DNA of 64,000 bases from NCBI GenBank assembly GCA_035532075.1, contig DATKRV010000098.1:73445-137444 (forward strand), in the 5' to 3' direction. Made by a program: the position numbers and the translations under genes. This document shows, one piece after another, positions 52,104 to 61,370 of the stretch. Origin of the DNA: CAIVND01 sp035532075 (GTDB lineage Bacteria; Actinomycetota; Acidimicrobiia; Acidimicrobiales; Bog-793). The notes beneath the pieces are model-generated. The model was given only the letters and a program-made list of their open reading frames with translations, had not been told where the DNA came from and did not search any database. Position 1 is the stretch's first letter; each line of letters starts with the position of its first letter.

Positions 52104-52460
52104 CTAGAGCGATTCAAAAGGGACGGCGGCTCCCCTTTGTTCATCACGGATGCTCTTGACGATCTTGTGCTCGATGATAAAGGCCACGAACGGAACGAGA
52201 CCGGCGGAGATCATGATCAACAATCGACCGATCCCAAAATGTGCCCGTCGAGCAAGATCGAGCGCTGCGACAAGATAGACGAGATAGAAATAGCCGTGGA
52301 TCGGTCCGACGATCGCCACGACCGTCTTCGAATGCCCCCAGATCTGGATCGGGATTCCGACAAAGACGAGAATCAGCAGTCCGGTACCGACCGTATAGGC
52401 CATGATTCTGTATCTCGTCAGCGCGCCATCCATCGATCGAATTTTTTTGGGCTCACTCAT
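52104..52460 (-). CDS. DUF3817 family membrane protein
   Basis: A 118-residue protein with three hydrophobic segments (about 20-43, 53-70, 80-98) and the family pattern GPIHGYFYLVYLVAALDLA. DUF3817 proteins are small integral membrane proteins of unknown function, common in actinobacteria. The ATG at 52460 overlaps the stop of the upstream gene (ATGA) and has GGAG 6 bases upstream. It is the last gene of a three-gene minus-strand unit. Confidence 0.85.
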   Translation of the reverse strand: MSEPKKIRSMDGALTRYRIMAYTVGTGLLILVFVGIPIQIWGHSKTVVAIVGPIHGYFYLVYLVAALDLARRAHFGIGRLLIMISAGLVPFVAFIIEHKIVKSIRDEQRGAAVPFESL

Positions 52461-52855
52461 TGCCGTCTCCAAGTCTTGGGCCGATTCTCTCGCGACAGCT
52501 GTTCAAGGTAGTCGTTGTATGCACGCAGGGTCGACTCCTCGTCGCGCCTCGGGCCCGGCGTCACCGCCTCACCGGTTTCGGCGTGGCGTTGGTGGCGGCG
52601 CAGGTGGTTGAGCCCGCGGTTTCCATGCGCCTCAGGGTCGTCGTGGAGGAAATTCCACCAGACCACCACGCCAAATATGGCAAAGGCCGGCCATTCGGCG
52701 GCATAGAGATAGCTCAACGCATTCCCCGACATTGCAACCGTCGCCTGCCACCACGCCGCAACGAGGCACCCAGGAGCCCACAAGAGGATCGCGAGATGAC
52801 TCGCCAAGGCTCGACGACTCAGCCAACTGGTCTTTCGCGTTGTGTCTCTCCGCAT
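52457..52855 (-). CDS. Small actinobacterial membrane protein, two membrane segments
   Basis: A 132-residue protein with two hydrophobic segments (about 18-40 and 50-72), separated by a short loop (AMSGNALSYLYAAEWP), and a charged C-terminal half rich in Arg and His. Homologues are widespread in actinobacteria beside DUF3817 genes. No function is known; an earlier habit of calling this family a transcriptional regulator is unsupported. The ATG at 52855 is near the monooxygenase stop; a TTG at 52861 overlapping that stop is possible. Confidence 0.75.
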   Translation of the reverse strand: MRRDTTRKTSWLSRRALASHLAILLWAPGCLVAAWWQATVAMSGNALSYLYAAEWPAFAIFGVVVWWNFLHDDPEAHGNRGLNHLRRHQRHAETGEAVTPGPRRDEESTLRAYNDYLEQLSRENRPKTWRRQ

Positions 52856-52857
52856 GA

Positions 52858-53157
52858 TCAAGAGCGCAACGGCCCGAGCGAGTCAACCTCGTATCGCCAC
52901 AGCTCGCGCGAAAGAGTCGAAACCGGTGAGTCCGGTGCTCTTGGCGCAGAACGGCGATCGAGATGCAGATCAAGCTCACGATCTGACTCCCAGATCTCAA
53001 AGACGCGCACCCGACCCGGGTCAGTGCTGTCCGCGCTGAAGGCGTACTCGAGACAGCCCTCCTCGCGACGCGACCGAGCGATGGCCTCCTGGCGCGAGCT
53101 GAGAAAGGCCTCTCGGTCCTCAGGTTTCACCTGGATATATCCGGCGACAACAATCAC
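52858..53157 (-). CDS. Antibiotic biosynthesis monooxygenase (ABM) domain protein
   Basis: A 99-residue ABM-fold protein, the ferredoxin-like fold shared by small quinone-forming monooxygenases and heme-degrading proteins. The domain begins VIVVAGYIQVKPEDREAF and includes EGCLEYAFSADSTDPGRVRVFEIWESD. The GTG at 53157 begins right at the domain; longer forms extend into sequence without homology. It is the first gene of a unit that includes the two small membrane proteins. Its substrate is unknown. Confidence 0.8.
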   Translation of the reverse strand: MIVVAGYIQVKPEDREAFLSSRQEAIARSRREEGCLEYAFSADSTDPGRVRVFEIWESDRELDLHLDRRSAPRAPDSPVSTLSRELWRYEVDSLGPLRS

Positions 53158-53344
53158 GGCTCCCTCACCTACCCGTTCGTTTGCACCGGGCACGACCGGT
53201 TCTCCTCCGGCCCGGCGACAACACCGTAGGCCAAAGGGAAACTGCCCGGGAAAATCTCGAGGTCGTGCCATCCCCCGCCATCGATTCTGCACTAGTTTGT
53301 ACTCACCGGTGCGGTAATGCAGGCACCCTGAATCAGGAGCTCGC

Positions 53345-54361
53345 ATGACAGCCGCAACGACTGTGCCACACCCACTCGCGACGCTCGTCGTTGACGCAGA
53401 TGATGAGATCAGCCCCGATCCCTATGTCGAACTCAGCCCTTCGGGTTCTCGCACCCAGAAGATCGTCGTCAGCATCGTTGTCTTTGGACCATTCGCCGGA
53501 CTCATCGCGGCAATCGTCAGCCTGTGGGGAACGAGCCTCAAGCCCGTCGATGTGATCACCGGACTGATCTTCTACGTCACCTCGGGACTCGGCGTAACCA
53601 TTGGGTTCCATCGCCTGCTCACGCATCGCAGCTTTGTTGCGAAACGCTGGCTGCGCATCGGACTTGCGATCGCCGGCTCGTTCGCGGTGCAAGGTTCAGC
53701 GACGAGCTGGGTGGCGCTGCATCGTCGACATCACGTCTATTCCGACCGCCCCGGAGATCCCCACTCTCCGAACCTCACCGGGACTGGCCACATCGAGCGA
53801 CTCATGGGATTCATCCACGCACACACTGGGTGGCTCTACACCGCCGAGGCAGCAGATGCCGAGCGCTGGGCTCCCGACCTCGTCGCCGACGGGGACATCC
53901 GCCGAGTCTCCGCGTATGCCCCCCTCTGGACGGTGCTCTCGTTCGCCCTTCCAGCTCTGATCGGACTTGTGGCGAGCGGTAGCTTTGCGGGTGGGTTCGA
54001 ATGTTTCCTCTGGGCGGGTCTCGTGCGCATCTTCGTGCTCCATCACATCACCTGGAGCACCAACTCGCTGTGCCACATGTTTGGAAAGCGCCCGTTTTCG
54101 ACCAAGGATCTCAGTAGGAACTTTGCACCATTCGCGCTGTTGAGCTTCGGCGAATCGTGGCACAACGGACACCACGCTTTTCCAAGCTCAGCCCGGCACG
54201 GTCTTGACAAGAACCAGTTCGACATCTCCGCGCGCATCATCAAGATCTTCGAAGGCCTCGGGTTGGTGTCCCACGTGCGGTGGCCGAACCGCGAACGCCT
54301 CGAGGCACGACGCAATATGGATCAGATCACCCGTCGGTATGCAAAGGCCTCGCTGAAATAG
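53345..54361 (+). CDS. Acyl-CoA/fatty acid desaturase (delta-9 type)
   Basis: A 338-residue membrane desaturase. The three histidine boxes are HRLLTH (89-94), HRRHH (126-130) and HNGHH (about 272-276), the di-iron ligands of this class. Four hydrophobic membrane segments surround them. It resembles actinobacterial DesA3-type stearoyl-CoA desaturases and should adjust membrane lipid fluidity. The ATG has GGAGC just upstream. The last 40 bases overlap the 3' end of the oppositely oriented methyltransferase gene. A partner reductase (DesA3 uses one) is not adjacent. Confidence 0.9.
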   Translation: MTAATTVPHPLATLVVDADDEISPDPYVELSPSGSRTQKIVVSIVVFGPFAGLIAAIVSLWGTSLKPVDVITGLIFYVTSGLGVTIGFHRLLTHRSFVAKRWLRIGLAIAGSFAVQGSATSWVALHRRHHVYSDRPGDPHSPNLTGTGHIERLMGFIHAHTGWLYTAEAADAERWAPDLVADGDIRRVSAYAPLWTVLSFALPALIGLVASGSFAGGFECFLWAGLVRIFVLHHITWSTNSLCHMFGKRPFSTKDLSRNFAPFALLSFGESWHNGHHAFPSSARHGLDKNQFDISARIIKIFEGLGLVSHVRWPNRERLEARRNMDQITRRYAKASLK

Positions 54362-55071
54362 GGCAGCCCGACAAGACCGCTCGGGGGAACAAGCGCTCTG
54401 ATCTGCTCGGTCGCCTCTTGCTGGATCTCAAGACTCAGCGAAGAATAGACCGACATTGAGCGCAGGCGGTCAATGACCCCCTCTCCGTCGAGTTCGTGGA
54501 CGTGGGTAAACCGGGTCTCTTCAACGAACTCGAAGAGATTCGAACCGTCGATCACGGGCTTCCAGCGCCGATTGGGAGAGTGGGGAATCTCGGGATCTTG
54601 GTAGCGGAGGAGAAATTCCTCAAGAGTCAACTGGATCGGATTTGACACGTCGCGCTGGTTCCAGACGAGGACGAGAAAATGTCCGGGCTTTAGCACCCTG
54701 GCGATCTCGGCGACGGCAACCTCATCGGCAAACCAGTGAAACGACTGCGCACAGGTACACAGATCCGCGCTTGCACTTTCGGCCTCAAGGTGCTGGGCGA
54801 CTCCCCCGACTGCGGACACCTCAGGCAACATCGCGCTGAGCTGCGCCCGCATCTCATCGACGGGCTCGATCGCCGTCACGCGAAGTCCAAGATTCACCAG
54901 CGAGCGAGTGAACTTACCGGTGCCTGCCCCGAGGTCGACGACGACATCCCCGGCTCCAACGCCAGTGAGTCTTTTCATCCACGAAATCATCTCGGCAGGG
55001 TATTCGGGTCTTCCGCGCGCGTACGAGTCGGCGATCTTCGCGTAACTCTCAGCCTGCGAATGAATACTCAT
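54322..55071 (-). CDS. Class I SAM-dependent methyltransferase
   Basis: A 249-residue methyltransferase with the S-adenosylmethionine-binding motif VVDLGAGTGKFT near residue 45, the acidic turn in AIEPVDEMRAQL and a VAEIARVLKPGHFLVLVW motif. The overall pattern resembles UbiE/Tam-like methyltransferases. The target is unknown. It shares 40 bases of its 3' end with the desaturase. It starts 28 bases downstream of the decarboxylase-like gene on the same strand, so they may be cotranscribed. Confidence 0.84.
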   Translation of the reverse strand: MSIHSQAESYAKIADSYARGRPEYPAEMISWMKRLTGVGAGDVVVDLGAGTGKFTRSLVNLGLRVTAIEPVDEMRAQLSAMLPEVSAVGGVAQHLEAESASADLCTCAQSFHWFADEVAVAEIARVLKPGHFLVLVWNQRDVSNPIQLTLEEFLLRYQDPEIPHSPNRRWKPVIDGSNLFEFVEETRFTHVHELDGEGVIDRLRSMSVYSSLSLEIQQEATEQIRALVPPSGLVGLPYFSEAFAYRRVI

Positions 55072-55099
55072 CTATCCCTCCCTTGATGAAAGATCGTGT

Positions 55100-56026
55100 T
55101 CAGCTCTCTGACCCCGGGACAAACATCTCCTCAACACCAATCGGGTGCGAGAGGATCTTCTGGGCATGAGCCTGGCGGATGATTGCCTCAAGCGTTGGGC
55201 GATTTGCCGCAATGCCATAGGGCATCGGGTCTGGTCCGACGAACGCACAACGCGCCGCGAGCTCCCGCTCCTCATCGCTTAGCTCCGTTGCGCCTTCGAT
55301 GCGCTCGAGGAACGGCTGTTTCGCGAGCACAAATGCCTGATACAGCGATGGAGCGAGATCGGGGTACCGCTCGATCAGGCTGTCTTTGATGACCAAGGTG
55401 TGGTTGATCGGGTAGATCCCCGTACGTTCGACGAGCGAGCGCTCGACGCCAGCGCGGTCTTTGATCAATGGCTCGATCGATGGTGAAGAGCCATGGTAGA
55501 TCCCAATCCCTCCGGCAAGCTCTCCGGCCTCGAGCATCGCCGAAAGATCTGCTCCGGGCCGATACTCGACATTGTCGGGAAGCGCGCACTCCTTGACGTG
55601 CTCCTCGTCACAGATCACCCAGGTCACCCTGTCAAGGTCAACACCATAGGTATCGGCAAGGATTGCCCTCGCCCAGACTCCGGTCGTCACCGTGTAGGCG
55701 CGCACCCCGACGCTCTTGCCCTCGAGATCCTTTGGCCCATCCACCCCCGAATCGCGGTTGACGACAATCGCCCGATGCGGAAAGGCCCTCGCTGGAAAGA
55801 CCGGAATCGCGGTGAACTCCTTGTGGTACTCCTTTGCCGAGAGATAGGTAGTAATCGCAAGCTCACAGATGTCAAATTCCTGATTGCGAACCATTTTGCG
55901 GAACGCGCCAATGATCGGTCCGTCGAGCACGGCAAACTCGAGTTCGAATCCATCGGGCGCGACCGTTCCGTCGCGAAGCGGCGCAACGTGGCCGTAGGAG
56001 CCAAGAGCGATGCTGAGCTTTGTCAT
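55100..56026 (-). CDS. 4,5-Dihydroxyphthalate decarboxylase-like protein (periplasmic-binding fold)
   Basis: A 308-residue protein of the family that includes 4,5-dihydroxyphthalate decarboxylase and some solute-binding proteins. The ATG at 56026 opens right at the family start (MTKLSIALGSYGHVAPLRDG). FDICELAITTYLSA, VGVRAYTVTTGVWARAIL and SLYQAFVLAKQPFLE also match. No signal peptide is visible, so a cytosolic enzyme fits better than a transporter receptor. If it is the decarboxylase it makes protocatechuate from 4,5-dihydroxyphthalate, which fits the LigI/LigU-like genes at the end of the window. The family is broad, so this is an inference. Confidence 0.72.
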   Translation of the reverse strand: MTKLSIALGSYGHVAPLRDGTVAPDGFELEFAVLDGPIIGAFRKMVRNQEFDICELAITTYLSAKEYHKEFTAIPVFPARAFPHRAIVVNRDSGVDGPKDLEGKSVGVRAYTVTTGVWARAILADTYGVDLDRVTWVICDEEHVKECALPDNVEYRPGADLSAMLEAGELAGGIGIYHGSSPSIEPLIKDRAGVERSLVERTGIYPINHTLVIKDSLIERYPDLAPSLYQAFVLAKQPFLERIEGATELSDEERELAARCAFVGPDPMPYGIAANRPTLEAIIRQAHAQKILSHPIGVEEMFVPGSES

Positions 56027-56282
56027 GGTGCTCGCCTTTCCTTTGGACCCATTCAAAATCCCAGGGCCAAGGTCGGATATTTTACGCCCCAACCAAACTA
56101 CTCTCGCCGCGATCTTCTGGCGAATGTGCACGAGCGAGATCGGGCGATCGATGAACATGACGAAATCCTCGAGAGATGCGTCATTTCATCGCGGCAGGTA
56201 GGGTGCTGAGCGACAATATTGATGCGAATTGGACTTGAGCCGGCAGGTTTCGGCTGGCTGAAGCTGAGAGAGAACCGGCAAC

Positions 56283-57722
56283 GTGCTAGGGAACGACCCG
56301 ATAGAAAACGCGGCAGCACCAGCTCGGGCAGACTTTGGCGATCTCGACCTTCTCACCCCGAGAGGCGTCTCGGTCTCGCCGAGGTCAATTTTCTTCATCG
56401 TCGCATCGATCATGTCGATGGGGGCTATCGACCAGACAATCGTCTCGACTGCGCTCCCTACGCTGAGGACCGATCTGCACGCTCCAATCAACTGGTCAAG
56501 TTGGACGATCACGATCTATCAGCTCGGTCAGGTCATCGCCATGCCGATCACCGGACGCGTCAGTGACCAGTTCGGGCGCAAGCGCGTCTTCATCGTCGCG
56601 ATCGTCGTTTTCATTAGCGCCTCACTCGCGTGTGGACTCTCGACGAATATCTACGAACTCGTCTTCTTCCGCGCCATCCAAGCTCTCGGAGGCGGTGCAT
56701 TCATGCCCTCGGCAACGGGCATTGTCGCTGACACGTACGGGAAGAACCGGGATCGAGCGATTGGAATGTTCACCTCGATCGTGCCGATTGGTTCGATGCT
56801 CGGACCGGTCATCGGAGGCGTGATGATCTCGTACTGGACCTGGCGGGGCGTCTTCCTCGTCAACATTCCGATCGGACTGATCGGGCTCTTCCTCGCAGTT
56901 CGCATGATCCCGACCTCGACAAAGCGCGAAAGCGGACCGGCGGACTATCTCGGAATGCTTTTGATGCTGGTGGTGATCTTGCCGATGATGTTCGGCATCA
57001 CCGAACTTGGAATCGGACACACCCGCTTCACCTCGTGGAACTTCGTGATCCCGGTGTGCATCTCAATTGGCGCGATAGCGCTCTACATCCGCCACGCAGG
57101 TCGTGCACAGGTGCCGATCATCAACATCAAACTTCTCAGGACCCGCTCCTACCTCGCAATCAACCTGATCGCCGGCATCTATGGCGGCTGTGCGCTTGGA
57201 ATCGGGACGCTCGTTCCACTCTATGGCGAGGATCGATTCCATCTCTCGCCAGTCCAAGTCGGAAGCCTGCTCTCCGCGAGAGGTGTGGGTGTGATAACCC
57301 TCGCCGGAGTAACTGCGTTTTTCATGAGAAGAACCGGTTACCGCCTGCCGATGATGGTGGGGTTCTTCTTTGCCGCGCTCGGGATGTTCCTCCTCACCCT
57401 CTCGCCGCCAGTCTTCGGTGCCTACGGGTGGATGACGTTCGCCTCGATGTTGATGGGAATCGGCATCGGAGTCTCGGCGCCTGCAACGAACAACGCCGCA
57501 CTCGCACACAATCCTGACGAGATCGCCTCGACTGCCGCGCTCCGCGGCACCTTTCGCCAGATCGGCGGCATCATTTCCATCTCAATCGCGACGGCATACG
57601 CGTCGCGATCGCTCGATCCGGGCATCGCGCTCTCCCATGCGTTCTTCATCTTCTCGATCATTCTCGTGGTGTTCGTCGTACCGCTGGTTTTTCTCGTCCC
57701 AAACCAAAAAGGCACCTGGTAA
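56283..57722 (+). CDS. MFS drug:proton antiporter, DHA2 (14-helix) type
   Basis: A 479-residue transporter with about 14 hydrophobic segments. It carries MFS loop motif GRVSDQFGRKRVF (between helices 2 and 3) and the antiporter motif C in GSMLGPVIGGVM. These place it in the DHA2 group, which exports drugs or dyes by proton exchange. The GTG start at 56283 gives a normal N-terminus. The divergent region of 256 bases to the decarboxylase-like gene has no visible regulator. Confidence 0.9.
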   Translation: MLGNDPIENAAAPARADFGDLDLLTPRGVSVSPRSIFFIVASIMSMGAIDQTIVSTALPTLRTDLHAPINWSSWTITIYQLGQVIAMPITGRVSDQFGRKRVFIVAIVVFISASLACGLSTNIYELVFFRAIQALGGGAFMPSATGIVADTYGKNRDRAIGMFTSIVPIGSMLGPVIGGVMISYWTWRGVFLVNIPIGLIGLFLAVRMIPTSTKRESGPADYLGMLLMLVVILPMMFGITELGIGHTRFTSWNFVIPVCISIGAIALYIRHAGRAQVPIINIKLLRTRSYLAINLIAGIYGGCALGIGTLVPLYGEDRFHLSPVQVGSLLSARGVGVITLAGVTAFFMRRTGYRLPMMVGFFFAALGMFLLTLSPPVFGAYGWMTFASMLMGIGIGVSAPATNNAALAHNPDEIASTAALRGTFRQIGGIISISIATAYASRSLDPGIALSHAFFIFSIILVVFVVPLVFLVPNQKGTW

Positions 57723-57751
57723 CCACGGAACGGTCATCGACTGCCGTTAGG

Positions 57752-58591
57752 GTGTTGCGGTGGCACAGAACATGCTCCACCGAGCCAAGACGGTTGACGA
57801 CTGCAAAGATCGATGCGTTGAACTCTGAACGAAACACCGATCGGCGCGAGTCGAATTCGTGGCTCAACGACGCGACCGGACAGATTGTCTATTCGGTGCG
57901 AAAAAGCAGGCGAGCAAAACGCGTTCTCTTGCACATCACACCCGCCGATGGACTCGTCGTTACCATCCCGGAGCGCCTCGCGCTCAAGCACGTTCCCGGA
58001 ATCATCGAAGAGCGGCGCGAATGGATCCACGACGCCTCGCTCCGCCTCGCCGAAGAACGCGCGCGATACCTCGAACGGGCTCAACAGCCGATGCTGCCAG
58101 AGACGATCGAGCTGCGAGCAATTGGTGAACGCCGCTGGGTGCTCTATGGCGAGAACGCGACGAAGCGTCCGAGTGTCCGCGAGGAGGGGCCCTATCGGCT
58201 GCTCGTCTCCCGGACGGACGACGAACTCGCGGCCCAGAGCGCGCTGAGGAGTTGGCTGGTCGAACGCGCCAGGGGCGAGCTCTCACCCTGGTTGCATGAG
58301 CTAGCGCGCACGAGGGCGCTCGGCGTCAGGGCGATCTCCCTTCGTAATCAACGCACGCGATGGGCGAGCTGTTCGGCAGATGGGAGGATCTCGCTCAACT
58401 ACAACCTGCTCTTTTTGCCAAGACGACTCGTCCGACTCGTATTGATCCACGAACTGTGCCACCTCGTCGAGTTGAGCCACTCTCCGGCGTTCTGGCGCCT
58501 GCTCGAAGTCGAGGAGCCGGACATGAGGGAACTCACCGAGGAACTCGACCAGTCCTGGGGGTATGTACCCCGCTGGTCTCACGGGTGGTGA
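57752..58591 (+). CDS. YgjP-type metallopeptidase (M48/DUF45)
   Basis: A 279-residue protein of the YgjP/SprT-like zinc peptidase family. The active site is HELCHLVELSHSPAFW near residue 235 (HExxH plus a downstream His). The N-terminal half holds the typical VYSVRKSRRAKRVLLHITP and LVVTIPE stretches; the middle reads RNQRTRWASCSADGRISLNY. Function is uncertain, with hints of metal-dependent protein quality control. The GTG at 57752 has no ribosome site; the real start may be further downstream (a TTG near residue 22). It lies 29 bases after the MFS gene. Confidence 0.83.
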   Translation: MLRWHRTCSTEPRRLTTAKIDALNSERNTDRRESNSWLNDATGQIVYSVRKSRRAKRVLLHITPADGLVVTIPERLALKHVPGIIEERREWIHDASLRLAEERARYLERAQQPMLPETIELRAIGERRWVLYGENATKRPSVREEGPYRLLVSRTDDELAAQSALRSWLVERARGELSPWLHELARTRALGVRAISLRNQRTRWASCSADGRISLNYNLLFLPRRLVRLVLIHELCHLVELSHSPAFWRLLEVEEPDMRELTEELDQSWGYVPRWSHGW

Positions 58592-58688
58592 CACCAATCG
58601 GCGCCCCGAAGGGAGATTGTCCAAATACCCGACACGACGCAGCGAGAACCAATAGCATCGCTGTCTGAGCGATCTCGGAGGTCAAAGA

Positions 58689-58892
58689 ATGAATGTGGCT
58701 CATGTCACTGGCGCACTGCTCGCCGTTGATAAACACAAACTTGCCGGAACCGTCGGCATCATTATCGGTATTGGCATCGTTGGCGTTGGAGCATTCCGCG
58801 CCATCCGACGGACGACAGGGGCGATGGTGATGGCCCTCGCCGGGATCGTCGTCATCGGACTTGCCCTGCTGTTGTACTTCCGCAAGGTGTGA
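58689..58892 (+). CDS. Small two-helix membrane protein
   Basis: A 67-residue protein with two hydrophobic segments (about 20-36 and 44-63) joined by a short Arg-rich turn (RAIRRTTG). A GGAGG 7 bases before the ATG and a clean hydropathy pattern support it as a real gene despite its size. No family is recognised. It stands alone, about 100 bases after the YgjP-like gene. Confidence 0.65.
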   Translation: MNVAHVTGALLAVDKHKLAGTVGIIIGIGIVGVGAFRAIRRTTGAMVMALAGIVVIGLALLLYFRKV

Positions 58893-59062
58893 CCCATCCC
58901 GTCAGGAGTCGGTGCCGCGATGACCGATGAAGCGACCTCGTGACCCAGTCAAGGAGACACTTGAGACGGTGAGCGCGAGCGCCCCGTCCACGCAAGGGAC
59001 CGGGTCGATTATCTCGGTATCGCGAGAGTCGTTGAGAGCGCGATCGATCGCGTACGGCTTGG

Positions 59063-59624
59063 TCATCTCGTCAGGTGGGCAAGTTCTCTCAGTGTGACAG
59101 ACACCTGCTCAAGAGTGCATGGATAGGCCGCTACGAGGACTCGAGTGCATCCTGCATCGCGAAAGCGCTGCAGCACCTTTGCAATGTCATCGCCACTCCC
59201 CAGCGCGATCTTGTCGGTGACGATCTCTGCGGGAAGGGTCTCGATCGCCTCACCGATCCGGTCGTCCTTGGTCTGCTCGGAGATCCTCCTCAACTCCTCC
59301 TGGTGTTCTTTCGGACGAAGCTCGATCACCTTTTTCGGATCGCTCCTCAGGGCGACCGACAAAGGCCGTGCCGGCATCTGTGAGCGCAACCTCGCGGTCA
59401 TCGTTCACACAGCAGGGAACGATCGCGCTGCCGAGCGCAATCTCATCGGTGGCAACCGACATCGCACCCAGCGCGCCGAAAACATCATCTCCCACATCTT
59501 CATTGAGCGTGACTCCAGAAAATCCGAGTTGTTCGGCCTCGTTGGCAAGCGCGATCGCGCTCAAGGCAGTGATTGCCCCGTCGCTCTTTAGATGCACGCC
59601 GAGCCATGTCCGTGTCGACACCAT
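59063..59624 (-). pseudogene. Luciferase-like (LLM) flavin/F420 oxidoreductase remnant
   Basis: A broken gene. The 5' part (59624 down to about 59430) codes the start of a luciferase-like monooxygenase: TWLGVHL, then ANEAEQLGFSGVTLNEDVGDD and VATDEIALGSAIVP. Another frame (59401 to 59063) codes the typical C-terminal end (LPAEIVTDKIALGSGDDI, RFRDAGCTRVLVAAYP). A gene of this class is usually about 300-330 residues, but only about 185 codons remain, so the middle is deleted and the frame is shifted. A good ribosome site (GGGGG) still precedes the ATG at 59624. The loss looks recent. Confidence 0.7.
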
Positions 59625-59736
59625 CGTCCCCCAGGTCGTCGAGATTCATGTTAAGAGGTGGACGCCTCACTGACGCTCTTGCCTGATCATTCTGACGCTC
59701 CCCACTAGCATCGGTTCACCGACGAAGGGGGACGGA

Positions 59737-60558
59737 TTGCTGTGTGACGCGCAGGTGCACATCTGGGGAGCCGATACCCGGCAACGCCCATGGCCCAAGA
59801 TCCATGGGGAGCCTCACCGCGCGACGCCCTTTAGCGCGCAAGAGGTGATCGGCGCGATGGACGGTGCGGGTGTCGAGCGGGCCGTCATCATCCCACCGTC
59901 GTGGGAGGGAGACCGAAACGATCTCGCCGTCAAAGCGGTGGCGGACTACCCCGGGCGTTTTGGCATCATGGGTCGCGTCAATCTGAGTTCTGGCACAAAA
60001 CCAAGCCTCGCGCACTGGCGCGATACTCCGGGAATGCTCGGAGTCCGGCTCACCTTCCACCGACCTGAAATGCGTTCCTGGCTCACCGATGGGAGCGCGG
60101 AGTGGTTGTGGCGTGAGACCGAGCGGCTCGGACTGCCTGTCATGTTGCTCGCGCCGGGCCAGTCGGCCGAACTCGCACCGATCGCACGACGCTACCCAGA
60201 TCTCACCCTGATCATCGATCATCTCAATCTCCCGACGGAGGCAGTTGCGACAGATATTGCGCCGACGATCAATTCGCTCCTGCCGCTCATCGAATACGAC
60301 AACGTCATCATGAAGATCTCCGCACTGCCGTGCTACACGGACGAGGAATCTCCCTTTCGAGGACTGTGCCAACACATCCGTCGCGTGATCGACGCCTTCG
60401 GAAAGGACCGCTGCGTGTGGGGATCGGACATCTCGCGCCTTCCCTGTGACTATCGCGACTGGGCCGCGTTGTTCCACGAGGATTTTGGACTGCTTGACCA
60501 TGAAGAGGCGACCGCGGTCGGCGCAGCGACGCTATTGCGCGTACTTCGTTGGACCTAG
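59737..60558 (+). CDS. Amidohydrolase-2 family TIM-barrel protein
   Basis: A 273-residue metal-dependent hydrolase of the amidohydrolase-2/LigI-like superfamily. It has the N-terminal DAQVHIWGADTRQRPWP (metal-binding D-x-H type), IIDHLNLP in the middle, MKISALP and the C-terminal WGSDISRLP. Relatives hydrolyse lactones (sugar lactones or 2-pyrone-4,6-dicarboxylate); the substrate here is not set. The TTG start at 59737 has a GGGGGACGGA site ahead. The stop overlaps the stop of the oppositely oriented ABC permease by 4 bases. Confidence 0.83.
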   Translation: MLCDAQVHIWGADTRQRPWPKIHGEPHRATPFSAQEVIGAMDGAGVERAVIIPPSWEGDRNDLAVKAVADYPGRFGIMGRVNLSSGTKPSLAHWRDTPGMLGVRLTFHRPEMRSWLTDGSAEWLWRETERLGLPVMLLAPGQSAELAPIARRYPDLTLIIDHLNLPTEAVATDIAPTINSLLPLIEYDNVIMKISALPCYTDEESPFRGLCQHIRRVIDAFGKDRCVWGSDISRLPCDYRDWAALFHEDFGLLDHEEATAVGAATLLRVLRWT

Positions 60559-61370
60559 TCCATCCTCCGGTACTTTCGCACCGCGAGTGGACCGAGCACC
60601 ACCAACAGTCCGACACTCCAGATGATCGCCCTTATGACATAGCTCGCCGTCGGCCCACCGATCATTAATGCACGCGAACTGTCCACGACGATACTGACCG
60701 GCTGGTTGTTCGCGAATCCCTGCAGCCAGCCCGGCATCTTGTCGACTGGAACAAAGATCGACGAGGCAAAGGTCATCGGGAAGAGGACCGGGAAGCTCAT
60801 CACCTGGGCGGTCTCCGCATTTGGGGCCGAGAGTCCGATCAACGCGAATCCCCACGAGAGCGCGTACGCGAAGAGCAGCAGGATCCCGAGTGCCGCGAAG
60901 AACGCGACGATATTTGTCTGCAGCCGGAACCCGACCGCGAAACCGACCGCGGTAATGATCCCCACAACGACAACATTGCGCACAAGATCCGCAAAGGTCC
61001 GTCCCGCGAGCACCGCGGAGCGCGACATCGGAAGCGCCCGGAAACGCTCGATCAGACCCGTGTGCATATCCTGCGCGAGACCGATGCTCGTGCCGATAGC
61101 TCCGAAGGCGACCGTCTGGACAAAGATTCCAGGCATGAGATAGTCCACGTAGCTCACACCGGGAATCGGGATGGCCCCGCCAAAGACGTATCGAAAGAGC
61201 AGCACGAACATGATCGGCTGCACGCTCGAGAAAAATGCTGCTTCGGGAATGCGGACGTAGCCGAGCAGGTTCCTCCACGTGATGACCGACGTATCGGCAA
61301 ACATCTGTCCAAGAACCTTGAGTGATGACAGCCGCCGAACAGAAGGCGGAACAAGTGATGCCTGCGTCAT
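60555..61370 (-). CDS. ABC-2 type permease (DrrB-like)
   Basis: A 271-residue membrane protein with six hydrophobic segments and the ABC-2 permease pattern GLIERFRALPMSRSAVLAGR near residue 115, with SFPVLFPMTFASSIFVPVDKMPGWLQ later. It resembles DrrB-type drug or polyketide exporter permeases. The start ATG overlaps the ATPase stop (ATGA). Its 3' end meets the amidohydrolase stop by 4 bases, so little space is left for a terminator. With the ATPase it forms an exporter. The substrate is unknown. Confidence 0.88.
   Translation of the reverse strand: MTQASLVPPSVRRLSSLKVLGQMFADTSVITWRNLLGYVRIPEAAFFSSVQPIMFVLLFRYVFGGAIPIPGVSYVDYLMPGIFVQTVAFGAIGTSIGLAQDMHTGLIERFRALPMSRSAVLAGRTFADLVRNVVVVGIITAVGFAVGFRLQTNIVAFFAALGILLLFAYALSWGFALIGLSAPNAETAQVMSFPVLFPMTFASSIFVPVDKMPGWLQGFANNQPVSIVVDSSRALMIGGPTASYVIRAIIWSVGLLVVLGPLAVRKYRRMD

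Noticed and set aside
59716..60501. An antisense frame over the amidohydrolase
   Set aside because: The plus strand has metal motifs and a ribosome site; the antisense product has no feature.
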